DNA of 64,000 nt. Origin: Synaphobranchus kaupii. Lineage: Eukaryota > Chordata > Actinopteri > Anguilliformes > Synaphobranchidae. The position numbers and the translations under genes are program-made. Where the stretch lies: contig JAINUF010000028.1 of the NCBI GenBank assembly GCA_029718625.1, positions 1,236,328-1,300,327 on the forward strand, in the 5' to 3' direction. Under the pieces are notes generated by a model. That model had not been told where the DNA came from, searched no databases, and was given only the letters and a program-made list of their open reading frames with translations. Below are positions 45,014-60,532 of this stretch, one piece after another; position 1 is the stretch's first letter; each line of letters starts with the position of its first letter.

Positions 45014-48000
45014 CTGCAGAAATATGACATATTCAAATTGATGAATTTAGACCATGGAAAAATAGCCGTTGAAGAAGGCCATGAAAAAGTAAAGATAAAT
45101 TATTTACCAATATTTGTGAATTAAAACGAATTTGAGCGTTACTGTATTATTTTTAAACAAAGAAAGGTGGACCATCCCTATACGAAGTTTAATCATTTTT
45201 TATTGGTTGTATGAATATGATATGCAACGCCGACATGTAAATTGACAGAAGAAAATCTTTTTGTATTATCCAGAGCACCTCAGGGAATATACTTACTGAG
45301 CGAGACTGGGTGTTAAACTGCCTCCGTTGTTGTGTGTGTCGGTCTGTAACACCAAACAATGATGAACGATCAAAAAGTAATTAAATAAAGAATGAGTAGT
45401 TTCTACTAACTGGATTTCTCCAGTACCAGTAGCAATACCTTCTACTACCACTCACATACGTATAATTATAGTAAGTAATTATTACGTGCACAATCATAGT
45501 CCTTATACTAAAAACAACATGATGAATGATGTGTTTGTTGCCTGTTACATTGTTAGTCGTGCATCTTTAAAAACAGCAGTGCATTCATGGACCTTAGTTG
45601 TGGACGGACATTTATTTTTATTTGTATAACACGGGGTTGTCTATATCCAATCCCCTTCCCAATTTGGAATGTCCAATTGTGTCCCCAAACCGCATTCATG
45701 AACCAACCCCAGTGCACTAGACACAGGTTATCTTTACCTCAGTGTAAACCCACGGCTTTCCTCTGAAACCGGACGGACAATTGAGCAGCTTGGACATGAT
45801 ATGGTCTCACGGTCAAATAAATTGCGAGATTTCATGAAACTGCACGTGGCGATTAGGTTCCCTTGGTTAGTCGTTTGGTCTTTATCCACGGTCAGGTAAC
45901 GCTTTTTACACTTTTGAAGTTTGTTGTAAAACAAAAGCTTTAAACATATTCGACAATGAGGAATAATGAGGTGTCAAAGATTTAAAACTGTGATTTTTTA
46001 TATTTTTTAACAGCCTGGGAGTGACTGAGTCTGTATATGGCCGGTACCTTGCTCCATCTGGCCCTCTGGCTTTCGATATGAATATCTTCAGACAGAGCCT
46101 ATAGAAATCCCATAGAAAAGCCCATAGATCTAACTCCATAGAAAAAAAGCGAACGCTGTAACTTCGAGCCGTTTTGTGGCCGAACTGAATCGAGTTGAGT
46201 AATTCTGAAAGTTCTTCCCTATTCTGGCACTTGTCCTCTCCACTAATCTCAGCCGGCTAGGGCTAGGCTCAGCTCGGTTATGAACGGTTCGCCCGTAATC
46301 CATACTTTTAGCGAGCTATGGCTATAACCGACAATGTCAATTAGTGGTGTGTCGTTCGCGAACGAGTTGGCTCTTTTAGGTGAACGTTGGGAGCCGACTC
46401 GCATATCTGAAGAGCCGATTTGTTTTGTAAATGAACACAAGACAAGTGCTTGTGGTCTTGGTGGAACTTTTATTCGTTTTTTATCTTAAAGTTACATCTG
46501 TAATCAAAGAGAATCATTTTTTAGGCCAAAAATAAATAAAACCACTATAAGAAAATAACATTAATAATAATTTAAAAATAATTTTAAAAACAATTAAAAT
46601 AAAGTTAAATTGTTGGTGATTTTAATTGTTCTGATGCTGCAGTTTTGCACATTTATATTTTTATGCATTTATTTATTTTTCTTTGTTATGATGCAATATT
46701 ATGTTCTATTTTATGAGTGTCTCTTTTGTTTTGAAATGTTCAACTACGCACTGTGTTTATTGTACAATTTATTTCAAGACATAAAAATGCCCTACTTTCA
46801 ATGCACATGTATAACAGCGTCTTAATGTTTTTACATTTATTTTTAAGTAGTTTTTATAACAAACAAAATGCTAAATAATGTTATTTTGGTAATTACAAGG
46901 TAGAGTAAGATTCCTTTGAACAATTTAAGTGATATATGTGCACAAACACCAATCATTTGTCAAAATATCGCTAACTTTGGCCGATTTTGAAAAACCGGAA
47001 ATGCTACTGAATGAAGAGCCGTTTGGGAGCCGAAAGTGCCGGCTCTTATTGGTGAGATGAACCAAATGATCTGACTCACTGAAAAGAGCCGGAATGCCCA
47101 TCACTAACGTCAATACAAACTAGTGACGTCTTCAATACAGCCCGCAGCCAGCGGCGTCAGTGCTGAGCGCATATGTTGCTTTGTCAGAGCGTCTGTGGCG
47201 TCCATGTTCATTTTTCACTAGTTTCATTCATAGACTGTATGAGTATTTCTGACATAATGAACCTTTAATGGGTAAGACATCCTTCAGCAGACATGAAGTG
47301 GCTAATTTAAGAACAATTAGCATCTGATTAGCCTACTATTCAGAGCTTGTGCTAGGGAATGGAGCGCTGCACCTCTTTCATAAAGTAACGTTGCACCATG
47401 ATGCAATCACGGGATAAAACATGACCTGACCAGAGTAATATAACCATTTTATAATTAGGATAAAGCTGCAATCTTACCATGACTGGGGGTGCTGAGGGTC
47501 AATGCCAAGTATTGGAGCTCTTCACTTTCATTCTCCCCTATTGGGGTACCTGGGTTTCCTATTAGTAAAAAACAATGTTTAAAATCCATTATAATGCTGA
47601 TAATGCTCACCATCCTCTATTTAACCTGTAAAGCAGTAAACACAAGAAGCTAATTAACTTCTATTTCATCTGCTTCTATGTACACAGACACACACACAGT
47701 ATGTGGGTAATATACACACCATGTATATACTGTACCTTTTATACAGTCTATGGTATATACCCACGTAGTTTCCACAGCTTGCCTTTTTGGGTGGAAACTG
47801 AACTGAGCTTATCTTTTCATTATAAAATACAAAAAATATATGTTTACATTACCTTTACTCAGATCTCTTTACTAACATTTGTCTTTTTTCAATACATTTC
47901 TTTTCTGTTTCTCAATTGGAATCAACAGATGTGCCCCTCAAGTTAACACTATGCCCCCTAGCCTCTCCTGCTAGCCCCAGGTAAAGTCCACTGAATGGCG

Positions 48001-51000
48001 TCAGCAAGGCAGAGGCTTGAACCTGTGTGCGTCCCAATATTATTCACTCCTCACCTCCTTTCCTCCACTCCTCACCTCCTTTCCTCCACCCCTCTCCTCT
48101 GCTCGTCTCCTACCCGGAAGCATGCAAAACTGCCCGTACGTTTCAAGTACAAGTCATTGCGGTAATATGTAACAATTAATATGAAATCAGCAACATTAGA
48201 TTAGGACGCAAAGGTCCGTTTACAGGGCACGGAGGAGAGGAGGTAGCATTTTTCGAGTATTGGGACACACTCCCTGTGACTACAGAATCCAACCAGTGCT
48301 CGTAAGGAGTGCCTAAACAGTAAAAGAGCAAGTCAAGTCTTTTTTGTGCATATCGCCCTCTTGTGGACATAGTAGCAAATACATCCCTTAAAATAAATGT
48401 CTGCTCACTAAGTGACATATTTTTATTGAATCTCCCCCCCCCCCCACAATTTTTTACCTCCTTATTTGCCCAATACTCTGCTGCCTGCATCCACACCAAG
48501 GGCACTTGTGGCATTTGGGCCATTTGGGCCATGTTCGAATCAGCGCACTTGCCTACTATTGAGTATTTCAGTTGAGTATACTTTTTAAAAAAAGCTTTTA
48601 CGTATGTGACATTTTTGAAAATTGAGTGTTCTTAATATCCGTGGATGATATACTTATTTCTGGGTTTTTGTTGATAATAGTATGGAGGATATTTTTAGCA
48701 CACTGCTTGTTGCTAAACATGTATGTATTAAGCAGTGTACAGTATGCTATACAGTATGCAATGTTCAGTACACTACATTTATAGAACATTTTGCCGGTTG
48801 TGTGCTGCCTGTGCAGCCTCATATATGGTAAATGATATGAGCTAGACTTCAACCTGCATTTATATGGCACAAGCTCCGGAAAACTGGGCATAACTGCAAT
48901 TCAGCCTCCTTTAAGGAAACGGCAAACATGCAAACCAAGGAATACACTTTCTTTTGAGAGTAAGGACTGCCCTTCCCTTAGATTACTGAACCAGATCACG
49001 CAGCACGTCAATAACTCAGTTACCCACGTTACCTTGATGGTTCTGTAGTTCTGAGATGTTACTGTAGACTGCAGCAGATGCACCGGAATCACCGTTCCCT
49101 TCCACCGGTAATGTGGAGAGAAGTGTGGGAGACAGAAAGATTTAAGAAAACTACTTTTTATAAATTACTATATCGGCACCACTGAGCCACATTGAGACAT
49201 TATTCTTTTACATTGCGCAAATGTATAAAGTAAGAGTGAATCTTACTGTGTTCAAATCATATACGGCCTTTAAGTACATTTTATAGTTTCTTTGTAAATC
49301 CCAGTATATTAGCAGTGGCTGTTATTTGTATTTGAATAGTGTGCATTAGTATCACCAGTGAATGCCTTGGTATCAGAACAACAACCATTAGCCTAAGTCC
49401 ACCTCCAAGCAAAGTTCTTTACATAATTTTTAGAACAAACTGAAACTATGTCCTAAAAACTATGTAGTAAAAGTAAAAAATGGAAAAACGTATCATTAAA
49501 ATTAGTTTAAAAAACAAAGTAACAATAAATAACAGAACATGTTCATGTCAAAACACCATTTACTCTCCTTCCTTTCTATGCAATCAGGCATGAGAAAAGA
49601 ATGAAGCTGAGATCCACAGAGTATTTCAGCTGATAGAGAGGATTTATAAATTAGACACACTCCAATTGTATCTCCTGCAGACCTATAGAACCAAATCCAT
49701 AGCCAGATAGCTAGCTTACCCTCGGGCTGTCATTCCATCTAATAAAGTTAGCATGTACCATGGCTATGAATCTTAATAACCACTTACCACTAATTTAAAG
49801 GTAATTCCCTGTTTCTCCCCACATCTCTGTTTTTGTAAGACATCCTGGCTTGAGTACATTTTTATTTTATTTTATTTAAAATAAAATAAAATTTTTATTT
49901 GTTTTGTATACACTGCTGTTCTTAATGGTGTAGCACCTTTTATATATCAGAATGCCTGTCCTTTTATGTCCCACAGTGTGCCCTCTGTTCCTCCCCTGCA
50001 GGCCTTTTAACTGTACCAACGGTAGCACATGTTAGGAGCGCTCTGTTCCTCCCCTGCAGGCCTTTTAACTGCACCAACGGTAGCACATGTTAGGAGCTCT
50101 CTGTTCCTCCCCTGCAGGCCTTTTAACTGCACCAACGGTAGCACATGTTAGGAGCTCTCTGTTCCTCCCCTGCAGGCCTTTTAACTGCACCAACGGTAGC
50201 ACATGTTAGGAGCTCTCTGTTACTCCCCTGCAGGCCTTTTAACTGCACCAACGGTAGCACATGTTAGGAGCTCTCTGTTACTCCCCTGCAGGCCTTTTAA
50301 CTGCACCAACGGTAGCACATGTTAGGAGCCCTCTGTTCCTCCCCTGCAGGCCTTTTAACTGCACCAACAGTAGCACATGTTAGGAGCGCTCTGTTACTCC
50401 CCTGCAGGCCTTTTAACTGTACCAACGGTAGCACATGTTAGGAGCGCTCTGTTCCTCTCCTGCAGGCCTTTTAACTGCACCAACGGTAGCACATGTTAGG
50501 AGCCCTCTGTTCCTCCTCTGCAGGCCTTTTAACTGCACCAACGGTAGCACATGTTAGGAGCGCTCTGTTCCTCTCCTGCAGGCCTTTTAACTGCACCAAC
50601 GGTAGCACATGTTAGGAGCCCTCTGTTCCTCCTCTGCAGGCCTTTTAACTGCACCAACGGTAGCACATGTTAGGAGCGCTCTGTTCCTCCCCTGCAGGCC
50701 TTTTAACTGCACCAACAGTAGCACATGTTAGGAGCGCTCTGTTACTCCCCTGCAGGCCTTTTAACTGCACCAACAGTAGCACATGTTAGGAGCGCTCAGT
50801 TACTCCCCTGCAGGCCTTTTAACTGCACCAACGGTAGCACATGTTAGGAGCGCTCTGTTCCTCCCCTGCAGGCCTTTTAACTGCACCAACGGTAGCACAT
50901 GTTAGGAGCGCTCAGTTACTCCACTGCAGGCCTTTTAACTGCACCAACGGTAGCACATGTTAGGAGCAGCATGACAAGCTTTTCTTATAATGCACCTAAA

Positions 51001-51323
51001 CTGAGGAATCATTAAACACATTATAGAGGCATTTTTAAAACACTTCTTAGAACTCACGTCTTTACTTTAGCCTTTACTTAAAATACCTACAGCGATGCCT
51101 TTTTAAATTTTAGTATTTTAACTTTGTTCAATTGTTTAGTGTTCAATTTATCTTACCTGGTTCCCCTTTTATTCACCGTTATCTCTCTAACTGGCTCCTT
51201 CTTTCTATTACTGCACACTAGTATTTTCACGTTTTTATTTTATCTCTGCTTACTGTAAAGCAATTTGAGCTGCAAATCTTTGTGTGAAAGGTGCTATACA
51301 AATAAAGATCATTATTTATTTTT

Positions 51324-51391
<68 letters not shown>

Positions 51392-54300
51392 AATAATATA
51401 CAACAATAATACAATAATAATACAACAATAATGACTTTAGTAAATATTTTGAAGCAACCCAGGCTCTCATCCAATCAGATGTCATCAAATTCAAAATATT
51501 TACAAAAACTAGCCGGCTAAACTCCTTGAATGCTTTGTAAAAAAAAATATATATAAATTTAAAAAACATGCAAAAAGCCGTGTAAGTCGCTCTGGATAAG
51601 TGCGTCCGTTAAATGCCCATAATGTAATGTAATGTAATGGAAATGCCCATAATGTAATGTAATGTAATGTAAATGCCCATAATGTAATGTAATGTAATGT
51701 AAATGCCCATAATGTAATGTAATGTAATGTAATGTAAATGCCCGTAATGTAATGTAATGTAATGTAAATGCCCATAATATAATGTAATGTAATGTAATGT
51801 AAATGCCCATAATGTAATGTAATGTAATGTAAATGCCCATAATGTAATGTAATGTAATGTAAATGCCCGTAATGTAATGTAATGTAATGTAAATGCCCAT
51901 AATGTAATGTAATGTAATGTAATGTAATGTAAATGCCCGTAATGTAATGTAATGTAATGTAAATGCCCGTAATGTAATGTAATGTAATGTAAATGCCCAT
52001 AATGTAATGTAATGTAATGTAAATGCCCGTAATGTAATGTAATGTAATTGCCCGTAATGTAATGTAATGTAAATGCCCATAATGTAATGTAATGTAATGT
52101 AAATGCCCGTAATGTAATGTAATGTAAATGCCCGTAATGTAATGTAATGTAATGTAAATGCCCGTAATGTAATGTAATGTAATGTAATGTAATGTAATGT
52201 AATGTATTCCCTTGTGTTACTGCACCTCCCCACAGTACCTTGATCCTCCTGCACATCTGCAACGTTACTGTGGACTGTATCAGCTGCGCCGATCCCCTGA
52301 GCTGGTAATGTAGAGAGAGAGAGAGATAAACATCTAAGCAAACCTTAAATCATATTTCTAGTAATTGATTCTACAGGCAAGCTTTGGGACGACTATAGAA
52401 GTGGTCCTTTTTTACACTGAGCTGTCTATTAGCAACTTGAAAAGAATAAGCAAATCTTAAATATGATAAAGCCATAAAATATCACATATTTTATTTTAAA
52501 TATATATTTTTAATATGACTATGCCGTATTAGGGGACCACAATATGGAAATTCTGCAGCTGATATCAGTAACCAATATTTTAGTGGTCATATACGTAGGT
52601 TGATTCAGATTATGTCAATAACCAATATTTTAATGGTCATATAGGCTGATGCAGATTATGTCAATAACCAATATTTGACTGGTCATATAGGCTGATGTAG
52701 ATTATGTCAATAACCAATATTTGACTGGTCATATAGGCTGATGCAGATGCCATGCTGTTTTGCATTATACCACATACTGTATGCAAAATGCAAGCTTCCA
52801 CAATAATGGAAGCAGTAGATAAGCACAGGCATGAAATGATGACGGAGAAATGTAACAGATTGGTTTACATAAGCAGATGTTTCCACTTGCTTCAGAATGG
52901 AGCAGGATTCCAGAGGGCTATGGAGTCTATATCTTTGCTTGTAAATGTGGCTGGTATAAATGATAAATTAAAAATAAATAATAGATACAGAGCTTCAGCT
53001 GACTATAATTATATTACTTTATGAGCCTGACATTTCCACTTAATTTACACCATCAGTGTCACATCAAATGCGTTCCCCCTCTGGTGCAGGTTGCATCATC
53101 AAATCAGGTGATACAGTGAGTTTGTTCTCAGCTATTATTGGCTGATACTGGTATGACCATGATATTATTGTGCATCGCTACACACACACAAAGACAATGT
53201 AACATACTTCTCTTTAATTAAATAAATTATTCATATCCTTTCTTCAGGAGGGAAAAACTAAATAGAGATAGTACAATCAGAGAACAAATTTGGAAAAACA
53301 GATAAAGGTTAAACCTTAAATGTAATCAAGGGCAAAATGTTTAAAAGTACTGTCTATCTTAAATAGCCACATTAAAATCCATTAAATAAAATGGCAAAAG
53401 AAAAAATTAAACAAACCTACTTTAAAAACAGTGTGAATGTTCTGTGAAAGCTAGAAAGCTCTGTCAGAGAGAACGGTGAACAGGGAACCGAGCTCTTACC
53501 TGTTGGCGTTTTTAGACGACGGACCAGCAGACACCCTAACAAAGACAATAATCCAACAAGCACAGCTGCAGTGCAGGTCAAAGTGATCACCAGCAGCATT
53601 CTATTACCTGCATTGGCACAAAAGAAGGAAACTTAACTAGGGACCTCAGAACAGAGAGATCTTTTGAGTTCATGTTTTTTGCAATTTCCGTATTTAGCTA
53701 TATTAAAAGTTACATTCCTTATTTAGCTATATAAAAAGTTACATTCCGTATTTAGCTACATTAAAAGTTACATTCCTTATTTAGTTACATTAAAAGTTAC
53801 ATTCCTTATTTAGCTACATTAAAAGTTGCATTCCTTATTTAGCTATATTAAAAGTTACATTCCTTATTTATCTATTGTATATTAAGAGTTACTTTCTTTA
53901 TTTAGCTATATTAAGAGTTACTTTTCTTTTTTATTAAATAAAATGAAAGGTGTACGTACATCATATTAATTTGAGCATTTCTGTTTTCTGTTTGAGCAGT
54001 GTTGGTACTTGACTTTGGCGGACGCATACTCTTGAAATATTGCAATTGTGTATATGCTATTGTGCATAATAATATTAAATACTATTTTATTTGGGGAAAA
54101 GAGAAAAGTAAAGAATTAAACGTGGTATGTGAAAAACATAATGCTTGAAATTTAATGCAAAATTATTCACATAACACTGGAATAAGATTGGAACAGACAG
54201 ACCCTAACGGTTTCTGACAAAACCCATGTTTTGCTGGGAAAGTTTGAAAAGTTAATGAAAGACTGGGTCAGGTCACAGTGTTACTTAGATGTTACTCATC

Positions 54301-57300
54301 TAAACTGAAAGCTATCACAAAGAGCAACACCACTTTACATTTCAAATATGCTATAAGTGGACTGTCATTTCTGCAACCACTAGGCCACAGGAGTGACAGA
54401 AGTATTAATGCTCAGTTGAACTCTGTATTGAACTCTGCTTCCCTCCCATTGTGGGTTGGATTCACTTGTTTTTTAAGCCTTAAATCAGGTCATAGAGGTG
54501 GTTGGGGGTTTTTACCTGTCTTTATCTCTTGGGGTTCAGTGATGGGTGTTGTTGGCAGAGTGAGGTGCAGGGGGACCTGTGCTCTGAGCATGCTCTCTGT
54601 GAACACCACACAGGCCCAGTGCAGCTGGTCTTCACTGAGGCCCAACAGGGTGAGATTCAGCATCCTGTTTGGGTGTCTCTCTCTCAGGACTTCCTGTTTT
54701 ACGAGCTCCCCCCTGCCCCCCCTCATCCACAGCCAGGCCAGAGTCACAGAGCCAATCACCTGCGATATCTCACAGTTCAGCACAACTGACTGATTCCTGT
54801 ATGGACCACCAGGGGGCACTGTTGAAACTGAGAGAGAGAGAGGGAGAGAGAGGGAGAGAAAGAGAGAGAGAGTGAATTTTTATGCATATATCAGCCATTA
54901 TTAGTAATGACGTGCCTGTGTGCCTCATGACCTTGGATCAGCTAAATTTCTGTTGTTTACTGTTTGCCCATGGCTGTAGTTTATTACATTCAGTTGTAAA
55001 ATAACACACTTTGTTAGCACCCAATTGTTTTTTACATTATTCCATAATAAAAAAAAGTATTAATTATCTTTGACTCAGCACCGGGAAAATAAGAAGTGCA
55101 TGTGTACATTGGATTAGCCTACTTGTTGTCTGTTACATTCAGAATACTGTGACACAGAATATTGTGAAAACTGCTCAATAAACAACATTTTCTAGTATAC
55201 TGTTATCTCAACAAAAAACTCTTTCAATGTCCAAAAATGCCAAGTTACTCAAATCCCTGTAATAAAGATAGCAAAATCTAGGCCCGCAAGATAATAAGCT
55301 CTATTCCAACAAAATTCTAATTTTATCAGTTCTTTAAATTGTCTAAGCTTATACTAAACTTGTACTGCACACTTACCCTGAATAGTTACCAGAGTAATCG
55401 AGGCCATCACACTGTTTTCATAATAACAGATGTACCTTCCACAGTCTCCAAACTTCACTGGTGAGATTCTCAGAGGAAAATGATTTCCATCATAGACCTC
55501 AGATGAGAATCTCTCTCTATCTATCTCCATGGAAATCAAACCAGTCTCTTGTTTATCAGCTGAGGTCACAAGGATAGCATCTAGGCTTAGCAGTGGAACC
55601 CTGAACCAAGAAGCTTTACTGTATGAGGACAGTGAATGACAGATTAGCACCACCTCACTGCTGTTGAAACTTCCTCTGTACAGAAAAGTGGGTCGTGTGC
55701 CATATGTACCTGAAGAACAAAGTTGTGGTTAGAATGATGTTCTGCACAGTGCTATACACATATGCTACTGCTACAGGTAGTGAGCAACAAATGGAGAAAA
55801 ACTATCAATGTGAAAGTCAATCAGCTCACAGTGTTTGTGGAAGAGGAAAACTCAGGCCTCATTACAGTATAGCCCATGAAGAATAACACAGGCCATATGT
55901 TGAACAAGTCATACATCATTGTGGTCCTCTGGACAACCAAGCAGGAGAAACTGGCAGCTCAGCTCAATTTTTGGTACCCCAGTTATATACCGGTCTACCG
56001 GAATATATTGTGTATATGTGTACCATTTGTATAGAAAAAAATATATCATATATATAATAGAGTATATTTTGTAAACTTACTACATAACTACCTACCCATT
56101 CACCTGTTTCTATTTACAAACTGAAGGTCAACCGAAAAAATATAGTAATCTCAGTAAGATTATATTTGTAATCCATGTTTATCCTGGACCAAGAGAATTT
56201 ACCGGGAGCACCTGGACTTAGTCCAGGACAGAAAAAATAGTAGTTTTTAAAAATGTGCTAAACCTTAAACAGTCCTAATTGTGAAACAAGGTTAAACTGC
56301 CACTAGTAGTCTACTTCTGACAAGCCTTTTAAAATATGGAGGCTCAACATTTCCTACTTAATATGCAAATAAACATCTACTAGACTGGAGTCTTAAAATG
56401 ACTACGGCCGTATTATATGCTGAGTTTACACCAAAAGCGTTTTGACGTGGAGTGTTGCAGATATGCGCCGCTGGAACTGAAAAGGAAAGCGAAGTTTGTA
56501 AGGTGGGCGTTCCCTCTTGGTGTCAGTCAGGTTCGGAGGAGATTCACTTCAGATTTCTTTTGCTTTATGTAGCTACAGCATAGTTAGTTAGCAAGCTGGG
56601 TAAAAAGGTGCGCGGGTCTGCCGTTCTTAAATCCGGGGTTACTGGGGCTGTGTCCGAATCAGAGCCCTATCTACTGCGCCCTGTCTCCTGTGTACAGTGC
56701 ACTGGCAGAAGTGTACTGTTTAATGTGCACTGTTTAGCAGTCCGTGAAAAATATCCGCCGTACTATTTTCCAATCGCACTGTGGAAGTGTCGTAAGCAAG
56801 TCATAAGATGTCCCACCAGTCTTGCCATGTCTGCGGTTTTACAGCTAAATTGGGGTACTTTCAAAGTGCAGTCCGCAAAAAATATCTGCCGTACTATTTT
56901 CCAACCGCACTGTGGAAGTTAGTGTTGTGTCGTTCGCGAACGATTCGTTCAAAAGACCGAATCTTTTGGGTGAACGAACTGAACTGAATCACTTACTGAA
57001 AAGATCCGTTCATTTCTCAGTTCAGTTGAGCTCTCGAACGGATCTGATCAGCAGCGAGCATGCAGGGAGGGGGAGGGACTGCCGCGAGCGAACGTGATTC
57101 GTCCCCTGCGAACCAGTTCTGCTGTGCTGAACGAATCATTCACGGGCGGGTGGGCGCTGAGCGAGGCAGTGAGCGTGCAGAGTGGACTTCTGCGAGCGAA
57201 CGTGTCGTGATGCGTTCACTGAAGGCTACTAGACACAGTGAGTTAACGTGACGTGATCCTGAGTGATAATCAGCGGCTCAAACTGCCAGAATCAGGCCCA

Positions 57301-60300
57301 GCAAGTTAAGACTTAAAAGTCATTGAAAACCAGCGTTCACCTCCAATATTGATATTCAACGAGGAAACCTTTAAAATATCAAGATTTGTAAACGGAGTTT
57401 GGCGCGTTTGTCAAAGCGACAGCACTTCCGCATGAACCGTTCGGCCGTTTCAGTTCACTGAGTGAACTACGCAGTACGCAGTACGCAGTACGCAGTCGGA
57501 GCTCCGCCCAAGCACTGAACGATTCGGTGAACGAATCTTTTGAACAAATCTTTTTAATGAACTGATTCTAGTGATTCGAGTCACTGAAGTGAACTGTTTT
57601 GCCCATCACTAGTGGAAGTGTCGTAAGCAGGTTATAAGACGTCCCACCAGTGTTGCCATGTCCGCGGTTTTACAGCTAAATTGGGGTACTTTCAAAGTGC
57701 AGTCACAGGTAAAAATTATAAGCAAAGCACGCACTTATTTTAAAAAGTAAAAACATGATGATTTCTATTTAAAATACGTTGGTTTTGGTTAAAAATAGCC
57801 TATAAATTGGGCTAGTTTTGAGTCGCCATTTGGCTGGAAAGTCTTACAAAATCCGGAAATCTGGCAACCCCGCGCCCCACTCTTGCGCTGCCATCTCATG
57901 TGTTGTTTTTGTTGTATTTGAAGGAAAACGTCAGCGAAGCTGCGCCTCATTTTTTTAAAACGAAGCTTCACGTCATATTCATGTGACCAAAATGTTTGTG
58001 TACTTCGTGAAAAGTGTGCTCCCGAATGTACTCTAAACCCCGGAAGTAAGTGTGTCATCCGGGTGTTTGAAGTATACTGCAATTTGAAAAAAATTTACGT
58101 ACTCTACAACTTTCTCGCCCTATCTGCTCACCAAGGCTACTCAACAGTGTGGAAGAGTGCTGATTCACATACTCACCAAGGCTACTCAACAGTGTGGAAG
58201 AGTGCTGATTCACATACTCACCAAGGCTACTCAACAGTGTGGAAGAGTGCTGATTCAGACACGGCCTAGGATTTATCTTTAGTCTTAATATATTAAGTTC
58301 TTCAATGTCACAGATTTACTCATGAAAAAAGAGGTTAAAGCTCAGGATTCTTTTATAAAAGCTCCAGTGAAAACCATATGCATAGTCACATACCTATGGA
58401 GACTCCAAGTGTTTTGGGAACGCTGAAAATAAGTGCTCCGTTCCATTGGAGTGTACAGCTATATGTTCCCTCACTCTGTAGGTCAGTACTGTGGATGGTG
58501 ATGTGGGCAGTTTGGTTAATGATCAGCGTTGTGTTAGCAGTGGGTTCTCTGTCCCTTTCCCAGTCCAGTGTAGCTGAATCTGGAAGGCGGGATACCTCGC
58601 AGCTCATGGTCACATCAGAACCTTCCTTGACTCTGGACGAGCGAAGTGGTTGCACTGTAGGAGCAAAGAGTAATTTATTTAGAGAAGCTTGTAGATCTTT
58701 ATGTCAAATCACTGTGTCGACTACATTGCAGAACCAGTCATTAAATTTAAAGATATAAAGTATAAAGTATAGGAGTGTGATTTAATCATATTGTTAGCTG
58801 CTGATATTGAAGAACGTTTCTGCGGTTATTTCATGACATTATTTTAGTTACCTGGATAACTTGCTTATCTTGCTTTGTGTAAAACCCCCCTGATCTATAT
58901 CACCTCAGATTTAATAATGCACTGTATCAAACATGAGAAACATAAGCCACTGCTGAGTATTACTCTCAATTACCTTTTCTTAGTACAATTATTTATTCTT
59001 CAACTTTGCATAAGTGCAATCTAATTTCAGATTCAAAATCAGTTTTCCGGGAAAGTAAAATACAAGATCTATCTCAGCTTTGATTCATGATCCTTTGTTT
59101 ATATTTAAAGTATAAAGATATGTTCTTTTATATACTGTCATTATTTTCAAACTACATAAAAGAGTAAATTTACCTTTTACAGCGAACACTTCAAACTGGG
59201 CCAAGTTTACTTTCTCTGGTTTAGTTTGAATAAAAGTAAAAACTCCTGCATTTTTTAAATCTGGCCGCAGAGAAAGTTCATACTTCCTTTCTTTTGAAAT
59301 AGACGTCTTCCTCAAATTAAAGACATATTTTCCATTGGACTGTATGGTTATTATCCGAGTGTTTATGTAGCTTCCATCATGTGATGTCCACTCCCAGATG
59401 AATTCTGTCCCATTGGTGTCAGCAGGGGCTTGTAGAGAGATGCTCTTGCTCTGCCCAGAAAGGATGTATTTGTACTGCACCAACACTGCAGAAAAAAAAA
59501 AAGTACTAAATGCAACGATCCAATTGAACAAAAGGCATGATGTTATTGAATTTGAATTGGAAAAGATCAGTTAGTTCATTAAATGTAAACCCAGATGATT
59601 AAACCCAAGTCAGTCTGGAGGCTGGTACAGATCTATAAACAGATGAAAATGTAATCCCCACAGCTCTAATGAATATCTAAGCTATTTTATTCTGGGATGT
59701 ACAAGTGTTGCTTGTACCAGCTGTAGTCATGCTTTTATACCCAAGATCTGCATGATTAGTTTCTGTACTCAATGTGGGTTTGCAGTAGCCTAAGTTTTTT
59801 CTTTTGGATGAAACTTCCTGTAGGGGAATGCTGGCAAACATGAATAGCTTGAGATTAGAACTGTTTGCAGTACTCTTCATCAGAAATGAACAGTATTAGC
59901 TTCTGTTAATATTTTTGTATTATGAATTTAGCCATTCAAACACATACACCATTGTGGGTAGTGTATAGTCTAATGGTAAATCCTTCTTGACTATAAAGTT
60001 ACTGTACAAAACAACTTTGTGAATTTACATATATCACTGCATGTACAGCCGACTGATTGCTTTAATAACAATTTTAATAATTTCATTCATAATTTAATAA
60101 TAGAATTTAATATTTAAAACGTCTCAGTAACTGCCTGGCATTGGCATATAAAACCATGTCATTGTTAAATGCAATATGAAAATATGAAACTTTTGCCTCT
60201 TGATAATTCATTATAATAGTAGCAATCTATGTCACACTCCTTAATTAATAATGTTTATTTTTTAATGTAAATGGGTTACATTTTAATACTTTAGATATTT

Positions 60301-60532
60301 TGGGTTTCTTTCCCATGTGTTACCACATATTTTAGTCTTCAGTAGTTAAATAAAGTAATAATTTCTCCATGACAATATTGTTCTGCCATCAATCATTAGC
60401 TTAAATGTTTTGTAAGATTTATATAAATATATAAATGTATGATTAAGGCAGAAAGAGGGACTCACCCTCAGATGAAAGTCTGGCACAGAATCCTGATATC
60501 CACACCAGGGTCCACCACAGTACCATCCCCAT
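44861..60532 (-). CDS. Gene 4: CD4/LAG-3-like four-Ig receptor, type A with altered C-terminus
   Basis: Exons: signal 60466-60532, D1 59174-59485, D2 58394-58654, D3 55377-55709, D4 54516-54827, membrane 53500-53607, tail 52239-52301, 49033-49098, 47478-47549, 45297-45343, last 44861-45013. The sum is 1794 bp, 597 aa plus TAA. The first ten exons match gene 3 in length and almost in sequence, so this is a recent tandem copy. The last exon has lost 2 bp relative to gene 3, so the final ITIM (VVYASI) is replaced by an unrelated 45-residue extension. LQYLAL and YSNI remain. Otherwise open; probably expressed if its promoter, which matches that of gene 3, works. Confidence 0.78.
46342..47106. mobile_element. 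765-bp hAT MITE in gene 4 tail intron
   Basis: Counterpart of the 26816 element with about 30-35 bp more near 46428-46460 (AACACAAGACAAGTGC). Confidence 0.8.
49983..50966. repeat. 58-bp minisatellite, about 17 units
   Basis: Same unit as at 30.6 kb but about seven units shorter and with a different order of variants. Located in the same intron of gene 4. Confidence 0.92.
51610..52206. repeat. TTACA/TGTAA satellite, copy 4
   Basis: About 597 bp with an order of A and G variants partly different from the 32.6-kb copy. (AAT)n tract at 51324-51391 and retroposon tail motif at 51577-51615. Confidence 0.85.
56644..58266. mobile_element. TIR DNA element with nested hAT, gene 4 copy
   Basis: Same structure, shortest VNTR, nested hAT at 56920-57611. 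Confidence 0.6.
58127..58257. repeat. 45-bp VNTR, three units (gene 4)
   Basis: Same unit, two fewer than gene 3. This accounts for the 90-bp change in offset between the gene 3 and gene 4 blocks at this point. Confidence 0.85.

Noticed and set aside
25406..60532. Genes 3 and 4 as two haplotypes of one gene misassembled in tandem
   Set aside because: They lie in one contiguous sequence with different VNTR counts and a distinct upstream neighbour each, and a third copy (gene 2) has the same order. Not excluded fully: read depth across both blocks would decide.
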